From Gemmatimonadota bacterium (GTDB taxonomy: Bacteria; Gemmatimonadota; Gemmatimonadetes; Gemmatimonadales; Gemmatimonadaceae), in NCBI GenBank assembly GCA_031127185.1, contig JARIET010000098.1:1-9244 (forward strand): a stretch of 9,244 nt of DNA, read 5' to 3'. The notes beneath the pieces are model-generated. The model saw only the letters and a program-made list of their open reading frames with translations. It made no database searches and was not told where the DNA came from. Of the stretch, positions 1 through 6,856 are shown one piece after another; the first letter of the stretch is position 1, and the number at the start of each line of letters is the position of its first letter. The position numbers were made by a program, and so were the translations under genes.

Positions 1-896
1 TGGTGAACGGCCTGGGCATTCCGGCCGCCGCTGGGTCGGGCATCAACGTGGTGACCGACGGCCTGCATTTCGACGGCGCGCTCGTGCACCTGCAGGCGCT
101 GCAGCGGGAACGTTCGCTGGATCTCAGGATCGTGGCGCCGCGCGATTTCCGGATTGACGTCGCCGACCTGGAACGCGTGATCGACCGCAAGACGCGCCTC
201 GTGGAACTGTCGTTGGTGACGATGTACAACGGATTTCAGCACGACTTGAAAGCGGTCTGCGACCTGGCTCACGCCCACGGCGCGTATGTGTACGCCGACA
301 TCATCCAGGCGGTGGGTGCAGTGCCCATCGACGTGCGCGCGAGTGGCGTGGATTTCTGCGCCTGCTCGGGGTTCAAGTGGCTGATGTCGGATTTCGGACT
401 CGGCTTTCTCTATGCGCGCGACGACCTCCTGGAGCGCGTCATCACGCGTTCACAGTGGGGTTATCACTCGGTGGATGCGATGCAGACGCATGTTCAGAAG
501 TACGACCCGGCCGGCGAGGGTCCGCTCTCCTGGACGGCGGGAACAACGGCCAGCACACATTTCGAGGTGGGAAGCAATGCGCTGGGTGCACTCGCTGCCA
601 TGAGCGTCGGGCTTCCATTGGTGCGGCGACTCGGCGTCGCGAACATCGAAGCACATCGCCAGCCGCTGTTGAAGCGACTTCGCGACGAACTGCCGCGACT
701 CGGGTTCGAGCTCGTGACACCCGCCGATTCGCGATCGCCGATCATCACCTTTGCGACGCGCAACGGCCGTACGGTGGCCGACAAGTTCAGGGCGGCCCGC
801 ATCAACGTCCGCGTGGCACCGAACTACGTGCGATTCTCGCCGTCGGTGTTCAATGACATGGCGGACATCGATCGCGTGCTCGTGGCGCTCGCATAG
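1..896 (+). CDS. Class V PLP-dependent aminotransferase, 5'-truncated by window edge
   Basis: Cytoplasmic-type fold I PLP enzyme of the class V group (cysteine desulfurase, isopenicillin N epimerase and kynureninase relatives). The reading frame is open from the left edge; the GTG at base 3 is probably an internal Val, and about 80-100 N-terminal residues are missing compared with usual lengths of 370-400. Counting that GTG as residue 1, the cofactor Asp is D99 in YADIIQAVG, followed by PIDV, and the Schiff-base Lys is K125 in SGFKWLMSDFGLGFLY (codon 375-377). The YNGFQHDL motif near residue 75 and the small C-terminal domain ending in the RVAPNYVRFSPSVFN block also fit the family. The true product (transaminase, lyase, desulfurase or racemase) cannot be decided. 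Because the N-terminus is absent, an export signal cannot be excluded. It is followed closely by a small membrane protein gene, so co-transcription is likely. Class assignment is firm; substrate is unknown. Confidence 0.9.
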   Translation, partial: VNGLGIPAAAGSGINVVTDGLHFDGALVHLQALQRERSLDLRIVAPRDFRIDVADLERVIDRKTRLVELSLVTMYNGFQHDLKAVCDLAHAHGAYVYADIIQAVGAVPIDVRASGVDFCACSGFKWLMSDFGLGFLYARDDLLERVITRSQWGYHSVDAMQTHVQKYDPAGEGPLSWTAGTTASTHFEVGSNALGALAAMSVGLPLVRRLGVANIEAHRQPLLKRLRDELPRLGFELVTPADSRSPIITFATRNGRTVADKFRAARINVRVAPNYVRFSPSVFNDMADIDRVLVALA

Positions 897-902
897 CCGA
901 CC

Positions 903-1268
903 GTGATGATGACCGCCCGGCTTCCTCCGGACGCGACGCTGGCCGAAGTGCTGAGCCATCGCGCCCGAAACACGCCGACAAGTCGGCTCGTGATCGATAT
1001 CGCCGGTGGATTCGCCATCGCTGCCCTGACTGTCTGGGCGCGTCCAACTGGCTGGGTGGCCCTGACGAGTGCCGCGCTATGCTTCGCTGCGTACGGCGCC
1101 TGGGGCTGGGTCGACCGTTCGCTTTCCGCTCAGCTGAACCCGATTGGCGATAGTGCGATCCGGCGCTGGCGGATGCTGCAGCAGGTCGTCGCGGTAATAG
1201 GACTCGGCGCGTTCGTGCTCTTTCTCATGGCGGTACTGGGGATCGCGTTGGGCAAGTTCATCAGTTGA
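903..1268 (+). CDS. Small three-helix membrane protein, unknown function
   Basis: I do not recognise a named family. The 121-residue product has a short polar N-terminus, then three likely membrane helices at about residues 29-45, 50-70 and 94-117. A Trp/Arg-rich segment (about 71-92, containing SAIRRWRM) between helices 2 and 3 is probably cytoplasmic by the positive-inside rule. The start is ambiguous: GTG at 903 is followed directly by ATG at 906 and ATG at 909, and no strong ribosome-binding site precedes any of them, as the region overlaps the end of the previous gene. The gap to the aminotransferase stop is only 6 nt, which suggests one transcript and translational coupling. The hydrophobic pattern and in-frame length over 120 codons make it a believable gene, but no function is claimed. 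Confidence 0.7.
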   Translation: MMMTARLPPDATLAEVLSHRARNTPTSRLVIDIAGGFAIAALTVWARPTGWVALTSAALCFAAYGAWGWVDRSLSAQLNPIGDSAIRRWRMLQQVVAVIGLGAFVLFLMAVLGIALGKFIS

Positions 1269-1461
1269 TCGCGTGACTGTGTCGAGTCCCATCACTCCCT
1301 GATCCTGCCAACCGAGACTCCCGCTCAACGCTGCCGTAATCGCTAATCGTCGTGCTGGTGACGGTTTTCTGCTGGGCGAACTGCGGTGGCGCGCAAGGTG
1401 CCAAGCCGGTCAACGCCGAAACCCATCATGTTTTCGTCAGTTCCAGGCCGCGAGAGTGTCC

Positions 1462-1491
1462 GTGACGATCGTGGGAGATGTGCTGCATACT
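1462..1491 (+). promoter_or_regulatory. Weak candidate sigma-70-type promoter for the amidase operon
   Basis: GTGACG at 1462-1467 matches four of six positions of a -35 box. CATACT at 1486-1491 matches four of six positions of a -10 box, and the spacer is 18 nt. The site lies in the locally most AT-rich stretch, about 50 nt before the chosen amidase start. Such matches are common by chance, and -35/-10 usage in this organism is unknown, so this is only a candidate. Confidence 0.2.
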
Positions 1492-1533
1492 TATTGAAGC
1501 GAAAAGGTGCCAACCCGCAGCGCAACCATCTTC

Positions 1534-1539
1534 GGGAGG
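1534..1539 (+). promoter_or_regulatory. Ribosome-binding site fixing the amidase start at GTG 1544
   Basis: GGGAGG lies 4 nt before the GTG at 1544 and is the only strong Shine-Dalgarno match in the region. It supports 1544 over the in-frame ATG at 1478, whose extra 22 residues are Cys/Gln-rich and would push the Tat motif unusually far from the N-terminus. Confidence 0.65.
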
Positions 1540-1543
1540 CGCA

Positions 1544-3073
1544 GTGCCCGAAAAGCGACACGAAGCGCTCAGTCGTCGGGAGTTCGGCCGCATCGTGAGC
1601 GCGGCCGCATTGACCGCCGGGCTGCCCGAGGTATCGTTTGGTATGATGCCTCCATCCCAGCCTCAGGCCCGGCCCAGCGACCTCTGTGACATGACCGCGG
1701 TGGATGTTGCCGCCCGTATTCACCGCAAGGAGGTCTCGGCGCGCGAGGTGATGTCAGCGCATCTGGCGCGGATTGAGCGCGTGAACCCGAAGATCAACGC
1801 GATTGTCACGCTGGTCGCCGACCGTGCCATGTCCGATGCCCGCGCAGCGGACGAGCTGCAGACCCGGGGTGGTCCGCTCGGACCGTTGCATGGATTGCCC
1901 GTCGCTCACAAAGATCTGGTGGATACGGCCGGAATCCGGACCACCCGCGGCTCACTCTACTATAAAGACAACGTTCCCGCGACCGACGCGCTGATTGTGC
2001 GGCGGGTGCGCGCAGCCGGTGCCGTGATGTTGGGCAAGACGAACACGCCGGAGTTCGGTGCCGGATCGAACACGTTCAATCCGGTCTTTGGCGCAACAGT
2101 GAATCCCTACAACACCTCCAAAACTGTGGGCGGAAGCAGCGGCGGCGCGGCGGCCGCCCTGCGTTGCGGGATGGTCCCGCTCGCCGGCGGAAGCGACACG
2201 GGTGGTTCACTGCGGAACCCCGCCGCGTTCACCAACGTGGTTGGGTTTCGGCCCACGCCCGGGCGAGTGCCGGACGATGACGGGTCGTGGTCACCGCTGT
2301 CGACGGGTGGTCCAATGGCACGGACGGTCGCGGATGTCGCCCTTTTCCTGAGTTCCATGGTCGGCGCGCACGGCCCCGACCCGCTTGCGCTCGAGAACGA
2401 TGGGGCGATTTTTCGGGCACCGTTGACCCGCGACTTCAAGGGGGCGCGGGTGGCTTGGTTCAGGAATCTCGGTGGAATCCCGTTCGAACCGGAAATTCTG
2501 CGCGTGGCCAACGCCTGCCGACAGACGTTCGTGGATCTCGGCTGCGTGGTTGAGGAAGCGGAGCCGGACTTCACCGGAGTCGATGAAGCCTTCCCGATTC
2601 TGCGTCACCTCTCGTATCACTCGAACTACGCGCGGTTGGCGCGTGAAAACCCCGCGATGTTCAAGGAGACGGTGAAGTTTGAAATCGCCGAAGCGGAGCG
2701 GAACACGGGAGCCGACGTGGCGCGGGCCTCAGCGCGGCAGGCGCGGATGTCGGGCGAAGTATCGAGGTTCTTCGACCGCCATGACTATTTCGTGCTGCCG
2801 GTCACGCAGGTGGAACCGTTCGATGTGACGACCGAGTATCCCACGAGCGTCGCGGGCGTGCCGATGCCCACGTACATCGATTGGATGCGGTCGTGCTGGT
2901 ATGTGACTTTCATGGCGTGCCCGGCGATTTCAGTGCCGGGCGGGTTCACGGCGAACGGGCTGCCGGTTGGACTGCAGATCGTCGCGCGGCGTCGCAATGA
3001 CTTCGGGTTACTGCAGATGGCCTACGCATTCGAACAAGCGACGAGGTTTGGGGAGCGGGTGCCGGTTCTATGA
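1544..3073 (+). CDS. Tat-exported amidase (amidase signature family)
   Basis: Serine hydrolase of the amidase signature (AS) family, which cleaves C-N bonds of carboxamides; members include peptide amidases, fatty acid amide hydrolases and GatA-like enzymes. With the GTG start at 1544 (RBS GGGAGG 4 nt upstream) the protein has 509 residues. A twin-arginine signal lies at about residues 9-32 (SRREFGRIV followed by an Ala-rich stretch), so export of the folded protein is predicted. The catalytic triad is complete: K123 in PVAHKDLVDTAG, cis-Ser S198 in GGSSGG, and nucleophile S222 in GGSDTGGSLRNPA. The spacings of 75 and 24 residues match the well-studied fatty acid amide hydrolase triad. The export signal and the absence of gatB/gatC nearby argue against a tRNA amidotransferase subunit. 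An ATG at 1478 would add 22 residues and is less likely. The stop overlaps the start of the next gene as ATGA. Substrate is unknown. Confidence 0.93.
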   Translation: MPEKRHEALSRREFGRIVSAAALTAGLPEVSFGMMPPSQPQARPSDLCDMTAVDVAARIHRKEVSAREVMSAHLARIERVNPKINAIVTLVADRAMSDARAADELQTRGGPLGPLHGLPVAHKDLVDTAGIRTTRGSLYYKDNVPATDALIVRRVRAAGAVMLGKTNTPEFGAGSNTFNPVFGATVNPYNTSKTVGGSSGGAAAALRCGMVPLAGGSDTGGSLRNPAAFTNVVGFRPTPGRVPDDDGSWSPLSTGGPMARTVADVALFLSSMVGAHGPDPLALENDGAIFRAPLTRDFKGARVAWFRNLGGIPFEPEILRVANACRQTFVDLGCVVEEAEPDFTGVDEAFPILRHLSYHSNYARLARENPAMFKETVKFEIAEAERNTGADVARASARQARMSGEVSRFFDRHDYFVLPVTQVEPFDVTTEYPTSVAGVPMPTYIDWMRSCWYVTFMACPAISVPGGFTANGLPVGLQIVARRRNDFGLLQMAYAFEQATRFGERVPVL

Positions 3074-4557
3074 CGGGGAACCATGGGGAACAGCGGGACG
3101 TGGGGGGACGCGGGGGGACGAGCGCGCGGAGACTGGCTTCGTTTGCACTGGCTGCGATCGTGGCCACGAGGGTGGGGAAGGCGCAGAGCACCCCCGATCC
3201 ACGATTTGAAGCGATCGTGCGTCTCACCGAGGCGAAAATGCGCGAGTTCGGTGTCCCTGGAGTCGCCATTGGCATCGTGAGCGGCGGCACGACCACAGTG
3301 CGCGGGCTCGGCGTCACCAACGTCGAAGATTCCATTCCCGTCAACGCGCACACGGTGTTCCCGATCGCGTCCATCTCCAAGACATTCGCGGCCACGATGA
3401 TGATGCGGCTCGTGGAGCAGGGAAAGGTCGATCTCCACGCGCCGGTGCGTACCTACCTCCCCGAGTTCCGGGTGCGCGACGAATCCGCGAGTCGCGAAGC
3501 GACCCCGTGGCATCTGCTCACGCACCTTGGTGGATGGGAAGGCCAAGTCTCGGGCCCCGATCGGGGGAGCGAAACACTCAAGAACTTCACTGCGATTCAG
3601 ACCGACCTGATGCAAGTGGCGCCGCCGGGCGCCGCATGGAGCTACAACAACGCCGGGTTCAGCTTCGCGGGGCGCCTGATCGAACAGGTGACCGGCACGT
3701 CGATCAACAATGCCGTTCGCGATCTGGTATTTCGTCCACTGCGACTCGAGCACGCCGGCACCACTGCGGGTGACTTTATCGTCCAGCGATTTGCATCGGG
3801 CCATTCGTCGCGGAATGGCGCGGTGACTCTGCAGCGGCCGTTCTCGCCGTCGGTGAGCGTCACGGCTGGCGGCGTCGGTTTGTGCGTGACCGACCTGATG
3901 ACGTACGCGCGCTTCCAGATGGGCGACGGAGCGGCCAATGGCCAACGCATCCTCTCGCAAGAGTCACTGGAGCGGATGCGCGCGCCGCAGGCCCGCAAGC
4001 AATCCACCGATGACGAGATCGGCATCGGCTGGCACCTCCGCACAGGGGGCGGCGTGCGCACGGCATCACATGGCGGCACGCTCGGCGGGCACGTGCTCCT
4101 GCTCGAGATTGCGCCGGAGCGCAGCTTCGCCATCGCCATTCTCACTAACTCGAATGCGGGCTGGCGTCTGATCCAGGATGTGGAACGCGAGGCGCTGCGT
4201 TCGTACCTCGGCGTCAGCTACGCGCGCAACCAGGCGATCGCGCATCGCGGATTGGTGGAAAGTCTTCCGTGGCTCGAGCCGCTCGCACAGCAGCCTGATG
4301 CCACGCCGTACGTGGGCACGTTCGCGCGGCCGAGCAACACGGTCGTCGTGCGCGCGGCGGGCGGCAAAGTCACCGTGCAGGAACGACCTAACACCGGAAA
4401 CCCCGGCGCCGAAATGCCGATCGCCTTTTTCGGCCCCGATCGCGCGTTCATCACTGAAGGCGATTATCGTGGCCAGACAGTCGAGTTCGTGCGCGACGCC
4501 GCTGGAGCTGTCAGTTGGGTTCGGGTTGTCGGACGCGTCGCTGTTCGCATCCCTTAG
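3070..4557 (+). CDS. Exported serine hydrolase of the beta-lactamase fold (class C / S12-like)
   Basis: The 495-residue product belongs to the penicillin-binding-protein-like serine hydrolases (class C beta-lactamase, D-aminopeptidase, esterase EstB relatives). All three active-site motifs are present: SxxK at S101-K104 (ASISKTF), YxN at Y192-N194 (SYNNAGF), and the third motif as HGG at H334-G336 (ASHGGTLGGH). HxG in place of KTG is common in esterase and D-aminopeptidase-type members, so true beta-lactamase activity is doubtful. A hydrophobic segment at about residues 21-38, preceded by RR and ending near KAQS, looks like a Sec signal peptide. A C-terminal domain from about residue 405 has a beta-rich pattern like that appended to other members. 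The ATG overlaps the amidase stop (ATGA), indicating translational coupling. The first 17 codons are a G-rich decamer repeat, and a GTG at 3100 is an alternative start that would shorten the N-terminus by ten residues. Confidence 0.92.
   Translation: MTGNHGEQRDVGGRGGTSARRLASFALAAIVATRVGKAQSTPDPRFEAIVRLTEAKMREFGVPGVAIGIVSGGTTTVRGLGVTNVEDSIPVNAHTVFPIASISKTFAATMMMRLVEQGKVDLHAPVRTYLPEFRVRDESASREATPWHLLTHLGGWEGQVSGPDRGSETLKNFTAIQTDLMQVAPPGAAWSYNNAGFSFAGRLIEQVTGTSINNAVRDLVFRPLRLEHAGTTAGDFIVQRFASGHSSRNGAVTLQRPFSPSVSVTAGGVGLCVTDLMTYARFQMGDGAANGQRILSQESLERMRAPQARKQSTDDEIGIGWHLRTGGGVRTASHGGTLGGHVLLLEIAPERSFAIAILTNSNAGWRLIQDVEREALRSYLGVSYARNQAIAHRGLVESLPWLEPLAQQPDATPYVGTFARPSNTVVVRAAGGKVTVQERPNTGNPGAEMPIAFFGPDRAFITEGDYRGQTVEFVRDAAGAVSWVRVVGRVAVRIP
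3071..3120 (+). repeat. Five imperfect tandem decamers with G-quadruplex potential
   Basis: Five consecutive 10-bp units share a central G-run and end in GAA or GACG-like bases. The last two differ by one base (TGGGGGGACG, CGGGGGGACG). G-tracts lie at 3075-3078, 3085-3088, 3095-3097, 3102-3107 and 3112-3117, with loops of 6, 6, 4 and 4 nt. This satisfies the usual G3+N1-7 rule on the coding strand, hence also in the mRNA. The repeat starts one base inside the initiation codon of the S12-like hydrolase gene. Confidence 0.75.
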
Positions 4558-4571
4558 CAACGAGTGCAAAT

Positions 4572-5015
4572 ATGAACACGCTGTTCCGAAGGCTTCGCGG
4601 CACGGTGGGCGTGGGGCTCACCTGGGCGGTGGCCTACTCCGCGATCTTTCTGACGCTCGGTGTCGTGATCAGCATCATTGACCCGGACAGCATCGACCCC
4701 GGCGAGGCCGTCAGTCTCGTCACGCTTATCGGTGCGACCGTGGGCTTCGTTTCCGGATGCATTTCCGGGCTCGTGCTCGCTGCAGCAGAACGGAACAAGA
4801 CGCTTGCCGACCTTTCCATTGCCCGGATGGCGCTCTGGGGTGCGCTGAGCGCCGCCGTCTGGCCGTTCATCACGCCTGTAGACAACATGATGGTCGTGAT
4901 CCTCGCGCCGGTGGGCGCGGCCTGCGCGGCGGGGACGTTGATCATCGCCCGCCGCGCCGGGCTACCAGCGCCTGAACAATCGCCGCAACTGCGCGACCCG
5001 TTGGCTGGGCGCTAG
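4572..5015 (+). CDS. Small four-helix membrane protein, unknown function
   Basis: The 147-residue product starts with MNTLFRRLRG and has likely membrane helices at about residues 12-36, 46-72, 85-103 and 105-126, then a polar, Pro-rich cytoplasmic-type tail. I cannot name a family. The ATG at 4572 is preferred over a further upstream in-frame start at 4515, which would overlap the hydrolase gene and add a Cys/Arg-rich stretch with no family appearance; only a weak GAG lies before the ATG. The gene begins 14 nt after the S12-like hydrolase stop, on the same strand, so it is probably the third gene of the amidase operon. Its stop TAG overlaps the stop of the convergent M28 gene. An accessory role for the exported enzymes is possible but nothing in the sequence shows it. 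Confidence 0.75.
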   Translation: MNTLFRRLRGTVGVGLTWAVAYSAIFLTLGVVISIIDPDSIDPGEAVSLVTLIGATVGFVSGCISGLVLAAAERNKTLADLSIARMALWGALSAAVWPFITPVDNMMVVILAPVGAACAAGTLIIARRAGLPAPEQSPQLRDPLAGR

Positions 5016-6856
5016 CAGCTCGGATAGCGCGGGTCGGCGCCGTTGATGAATGGCCGATCCTTCCGCACCGAGATTGCCCACATCACGTCATGGATGAAAC
5101 GCGCCGCGCGCGCCGAGTGGTCATACTCGATATACTGCGGCTCGTCGGTCGCCTGGTGATAGTCGGGTGAATAGCCGGTCGAGAAGTACGTGACAGGGAC
5201 ATTCTTCCGCACGTAGTTCACCTGGTCGCTGCGGCAGAACCGATTGAGCGGGTTCTCGAAGACGTCCCACGTCTTATCAAGGGCCATCGTCTCGGTCCGT
5301 ACGGCGTTGACCGAATCGATGATGTCGCCAAAGTCCTTGGAGAGGCGCCTCGACCCGAGCATTTGCAGTGAGTTTGGGCCGCCAAACCTCACGTAGTCCA
5401 CGCGGCCCTTGCCGATCATGTCGATGTTGTGGGCGGCAGCAACCTTGTCGAGCGGAATCGTGGGATGGTCGGCAAACCAGCGCGAGCCGAGCAGTCCACC
5501 TTCTTCGGCCTGATGCGAAACGAAGATGATCGAACGCTTCGGCTTTTCGGTGGCAAAGCGTTCGGCGATTTCGAGCATCACGACCGTGCCCGAACCGTCG
5601 TCGTCAGCGCCGTTCATGATGGAATCGCGCCGCGGTGGGCGCGTGGCGCGCGCCACCTTGATGATCGAATCAATGCGCTGCTGCTGGGTGACTGTCGGCC
5701 GGCAGACGGGATCGTTGGCGCCCTGGCGTCGCGTGACCCAGTTCACCGCACGAAGTGAATCGTGGTCCACGCCAGAGGCGTTGGTGCCGACGTGGTCGTT
5801 GTGTGCGCCCAGGAGCACATACTCACCCGCGAGCGCCGGATCGGTGCCGGGGAGAATCGCAATGACGTTGCGGGCGGGATGTGGCGTGGGTTTCCAGTCA
5901 TAGCTCCAGCGCGCGGTGACATTCGCGCCGGCCGTGCCGGGCGCGAGTTGGTCAACAGCGCGGCCGAAAATTCGCGACGCCGTTGCCGCGGAAATCGTGG
6001 CAGCGCCAGGACCGGATGCCGGCGCAGCGGGTTGCATGCCCCGTGCGCCGGTGAAGATGCCATTCACCGTGTTGGCCGGAATCGCCTCGAGGTTTACGAA
6101 GAGCACTCCAGCTACGCCGGCCGAAGCGAGCGCGTTTTGAACCGGAGCGCCACCACGCCCACCGGCAGCTCCGCCACCGCCGGCCCGGCCACCGCGACCA
6201 GCTGCGGCAATCGAGTCGGTGTACGCGGCCATTCGCGCGCCAAAGCGGTCGGGGACTGCGTCGCAACTCAGCGGCGCGGCCGGGCCACCGCGGCCACCGG
6301 CGCCGCCGCCCGCACCGCCGGGCCCGCCGGCGTAGACGACGATTTTTCCGCGAACCGCGGCGGGGTCGAGAGTGACTTCCCCCCAACGCCCCACGAACAC
6401 CGTTGGTGCATCGCTCACATCGATTCGGCCGCCAACCCCCGTTGCAGCCGCAGGTGCCATCGGGATCCAATCCGACTTTGCGGTGCTCACCGAGCCGGCC
6501 ACGACGAGGCGTACCGCCGAGCTGTCGAACCCGCTGTAGCCATAGGGAAGCACCTGGAAGTAGGTGTCGTTATCGCCGGCGGGCTTGAGCCCAAGTCGCT
6601 TGAATTCACGCGCGATGTACTCGGTGCCCTTCCAGTTGCCGGGTTCTCCCACGCGGCGGCCCGCCATGGAATCGTCAGCGAACTGATAGAGTCGCGTGCG
6701 CAGGTCATTGGCCGTGATCGCCGATACCGTGGGGCGCGGCGCCCAGGTGCGCGGACCCTCATCGGGGAAAACGGTCTTGGCGGTCGGGCGAGCCTGCGCG
6801 GAGAGCGAGGCAGCGGAGGTTGCGAGGGCGAGAACAGCGGAATGAAGACGACGCAC
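5012..6856 (-). CDS. Secreted M28 family zinc aminopeptidase with PA-like insert
   Basis: Predicted secreted di-zinc exopeptidase of 614 residues. The GTG start at 6856 is supported by AGGAG 7 nt upstream and yields a Sec signal peptide (residues 1-22, RRLHSAVLAL... ending SLSAQA). The M28 ligand set is complete: H352 and D354 (GAHNDHVG), bridging Asp within D418-D420 (NGADDDGSG), catalytic and ligand Glu E451-E452 (SHQAEEGG), D479 (HNIDMIG) and H567 (SPDYHQATDEP). Residues about 140-315 form a protease-associated (PA)-type insert, as in many secreted M28 enzymes. Two unusual parts are Gly-rich tracts at residues 177-193 and 219-237, and a roughly 45-60-residue extension between D354 and D418. 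The frame stays open upstream to 7513, but that part lacks family similarity and overlaps the next gene antisense, so it is not included. It lies convergent with the amidase operon and divergent from the P1 peptidase gene. Confidence 0.93.
   Translation of the reverse strand: MRRLHSAVLALATSAASLSAQARPTAKTVFPDEGPRTWAPRPTVSAITANDLRTRLYQFADDSMAGRRVGEPGNWKGTEYIAREFKRLGLKPAGDNDTYFQVLPYGYSGFDSSAVRLVVAGSVSTAKSDWIPMAPAAATGVGGRIDVSDAPTVFVGRWGEVTLDPAAVRGKIVVYAGGPGGAGGGAGGRGGPAAPLSCDAVPDRFGARMAAYTDSIAAAGRGGRAGGGGAAGGRGGAPVQNALASAGVAGVLFVNLEAIPANTVNGIFTGARGMQPAAPASGPGAATISAATASRIFGRAVDQLAPGTAGANVTARWSYDWKPTPHPARNVIAILPGTDPALAGEYVLLGAHNDHVGTNASGVDHDSLRAVNWVTRRQGANDPVCRPTVTQQQRIDSIIKVARATRPPRRDSIMNGADDDGSGTVVMLEIAERFATEKPKRSIIFVSHQAEEGGLLGSRWFADHPTIPLDKVAAAHNIDMIGKGRVDYVRFGGPNSLQMLGSRRLSKDFGDIIDSVNAVRTETMALDKTWDVFENPLNRFCRSDQVNYVRKNVPVTYFSTGYSPDYHQATDEPQYIEYDHSARAARFIHDVMWAISVRKDRPFINGADPRYPSC

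Larger units (their letters stand above)
1269..1543 (+). other. Intergenic leader before the amidase operon
   Basis: About 275 bp without a convincing gene. Short frames on either strand here (for example + 1386-1598) have arginine- and serine-rich composition, lack a domain or good start signal, and run into the amidase in another frame. The region should hold the promoter of the amidase operon. One weak sigma-70-like match is annotated separately near 1462-1491. I see no strong hairpin followed by a T-run, so no intrinsic terminator for the upstream gene pair is called. Confidence 0.5.

Noticed and set aside
450..959. 169-codon - strand frame under the aminotransferase
   Set aside because: Antisense shadow rich in Arg and His, with no ribosome-binding site or family resemblance.
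1343..1723. 126-codon - strand frame across the amidase leader
   Set aside because: Overlaps the amidase Tat signal region antisense; low-complexity Arg/His/Gly composition and no start signal.
1544..3073. Calling the amidase GatA of the tRNA amidotransferase
   Set aside because: It carries a Tat signal and there are no gatB or gatC genes in view, so an exported amidase is more likely.
3022..3960. 312-codon frame on the - strand opposite the S12-like hydrolase
   Set aside because: His/Arg-rich composition, no domain, and complete overlap with a gene with intact SxxK, YxN and HGG motifs.
3070..4557. Calling this gene a beta-lactamase resistance gene
   Set aside because: The fold is shared by D-aminopeptidases and esterases, and the third motif is HGG rather than KTG, so resistance activity is not supported.
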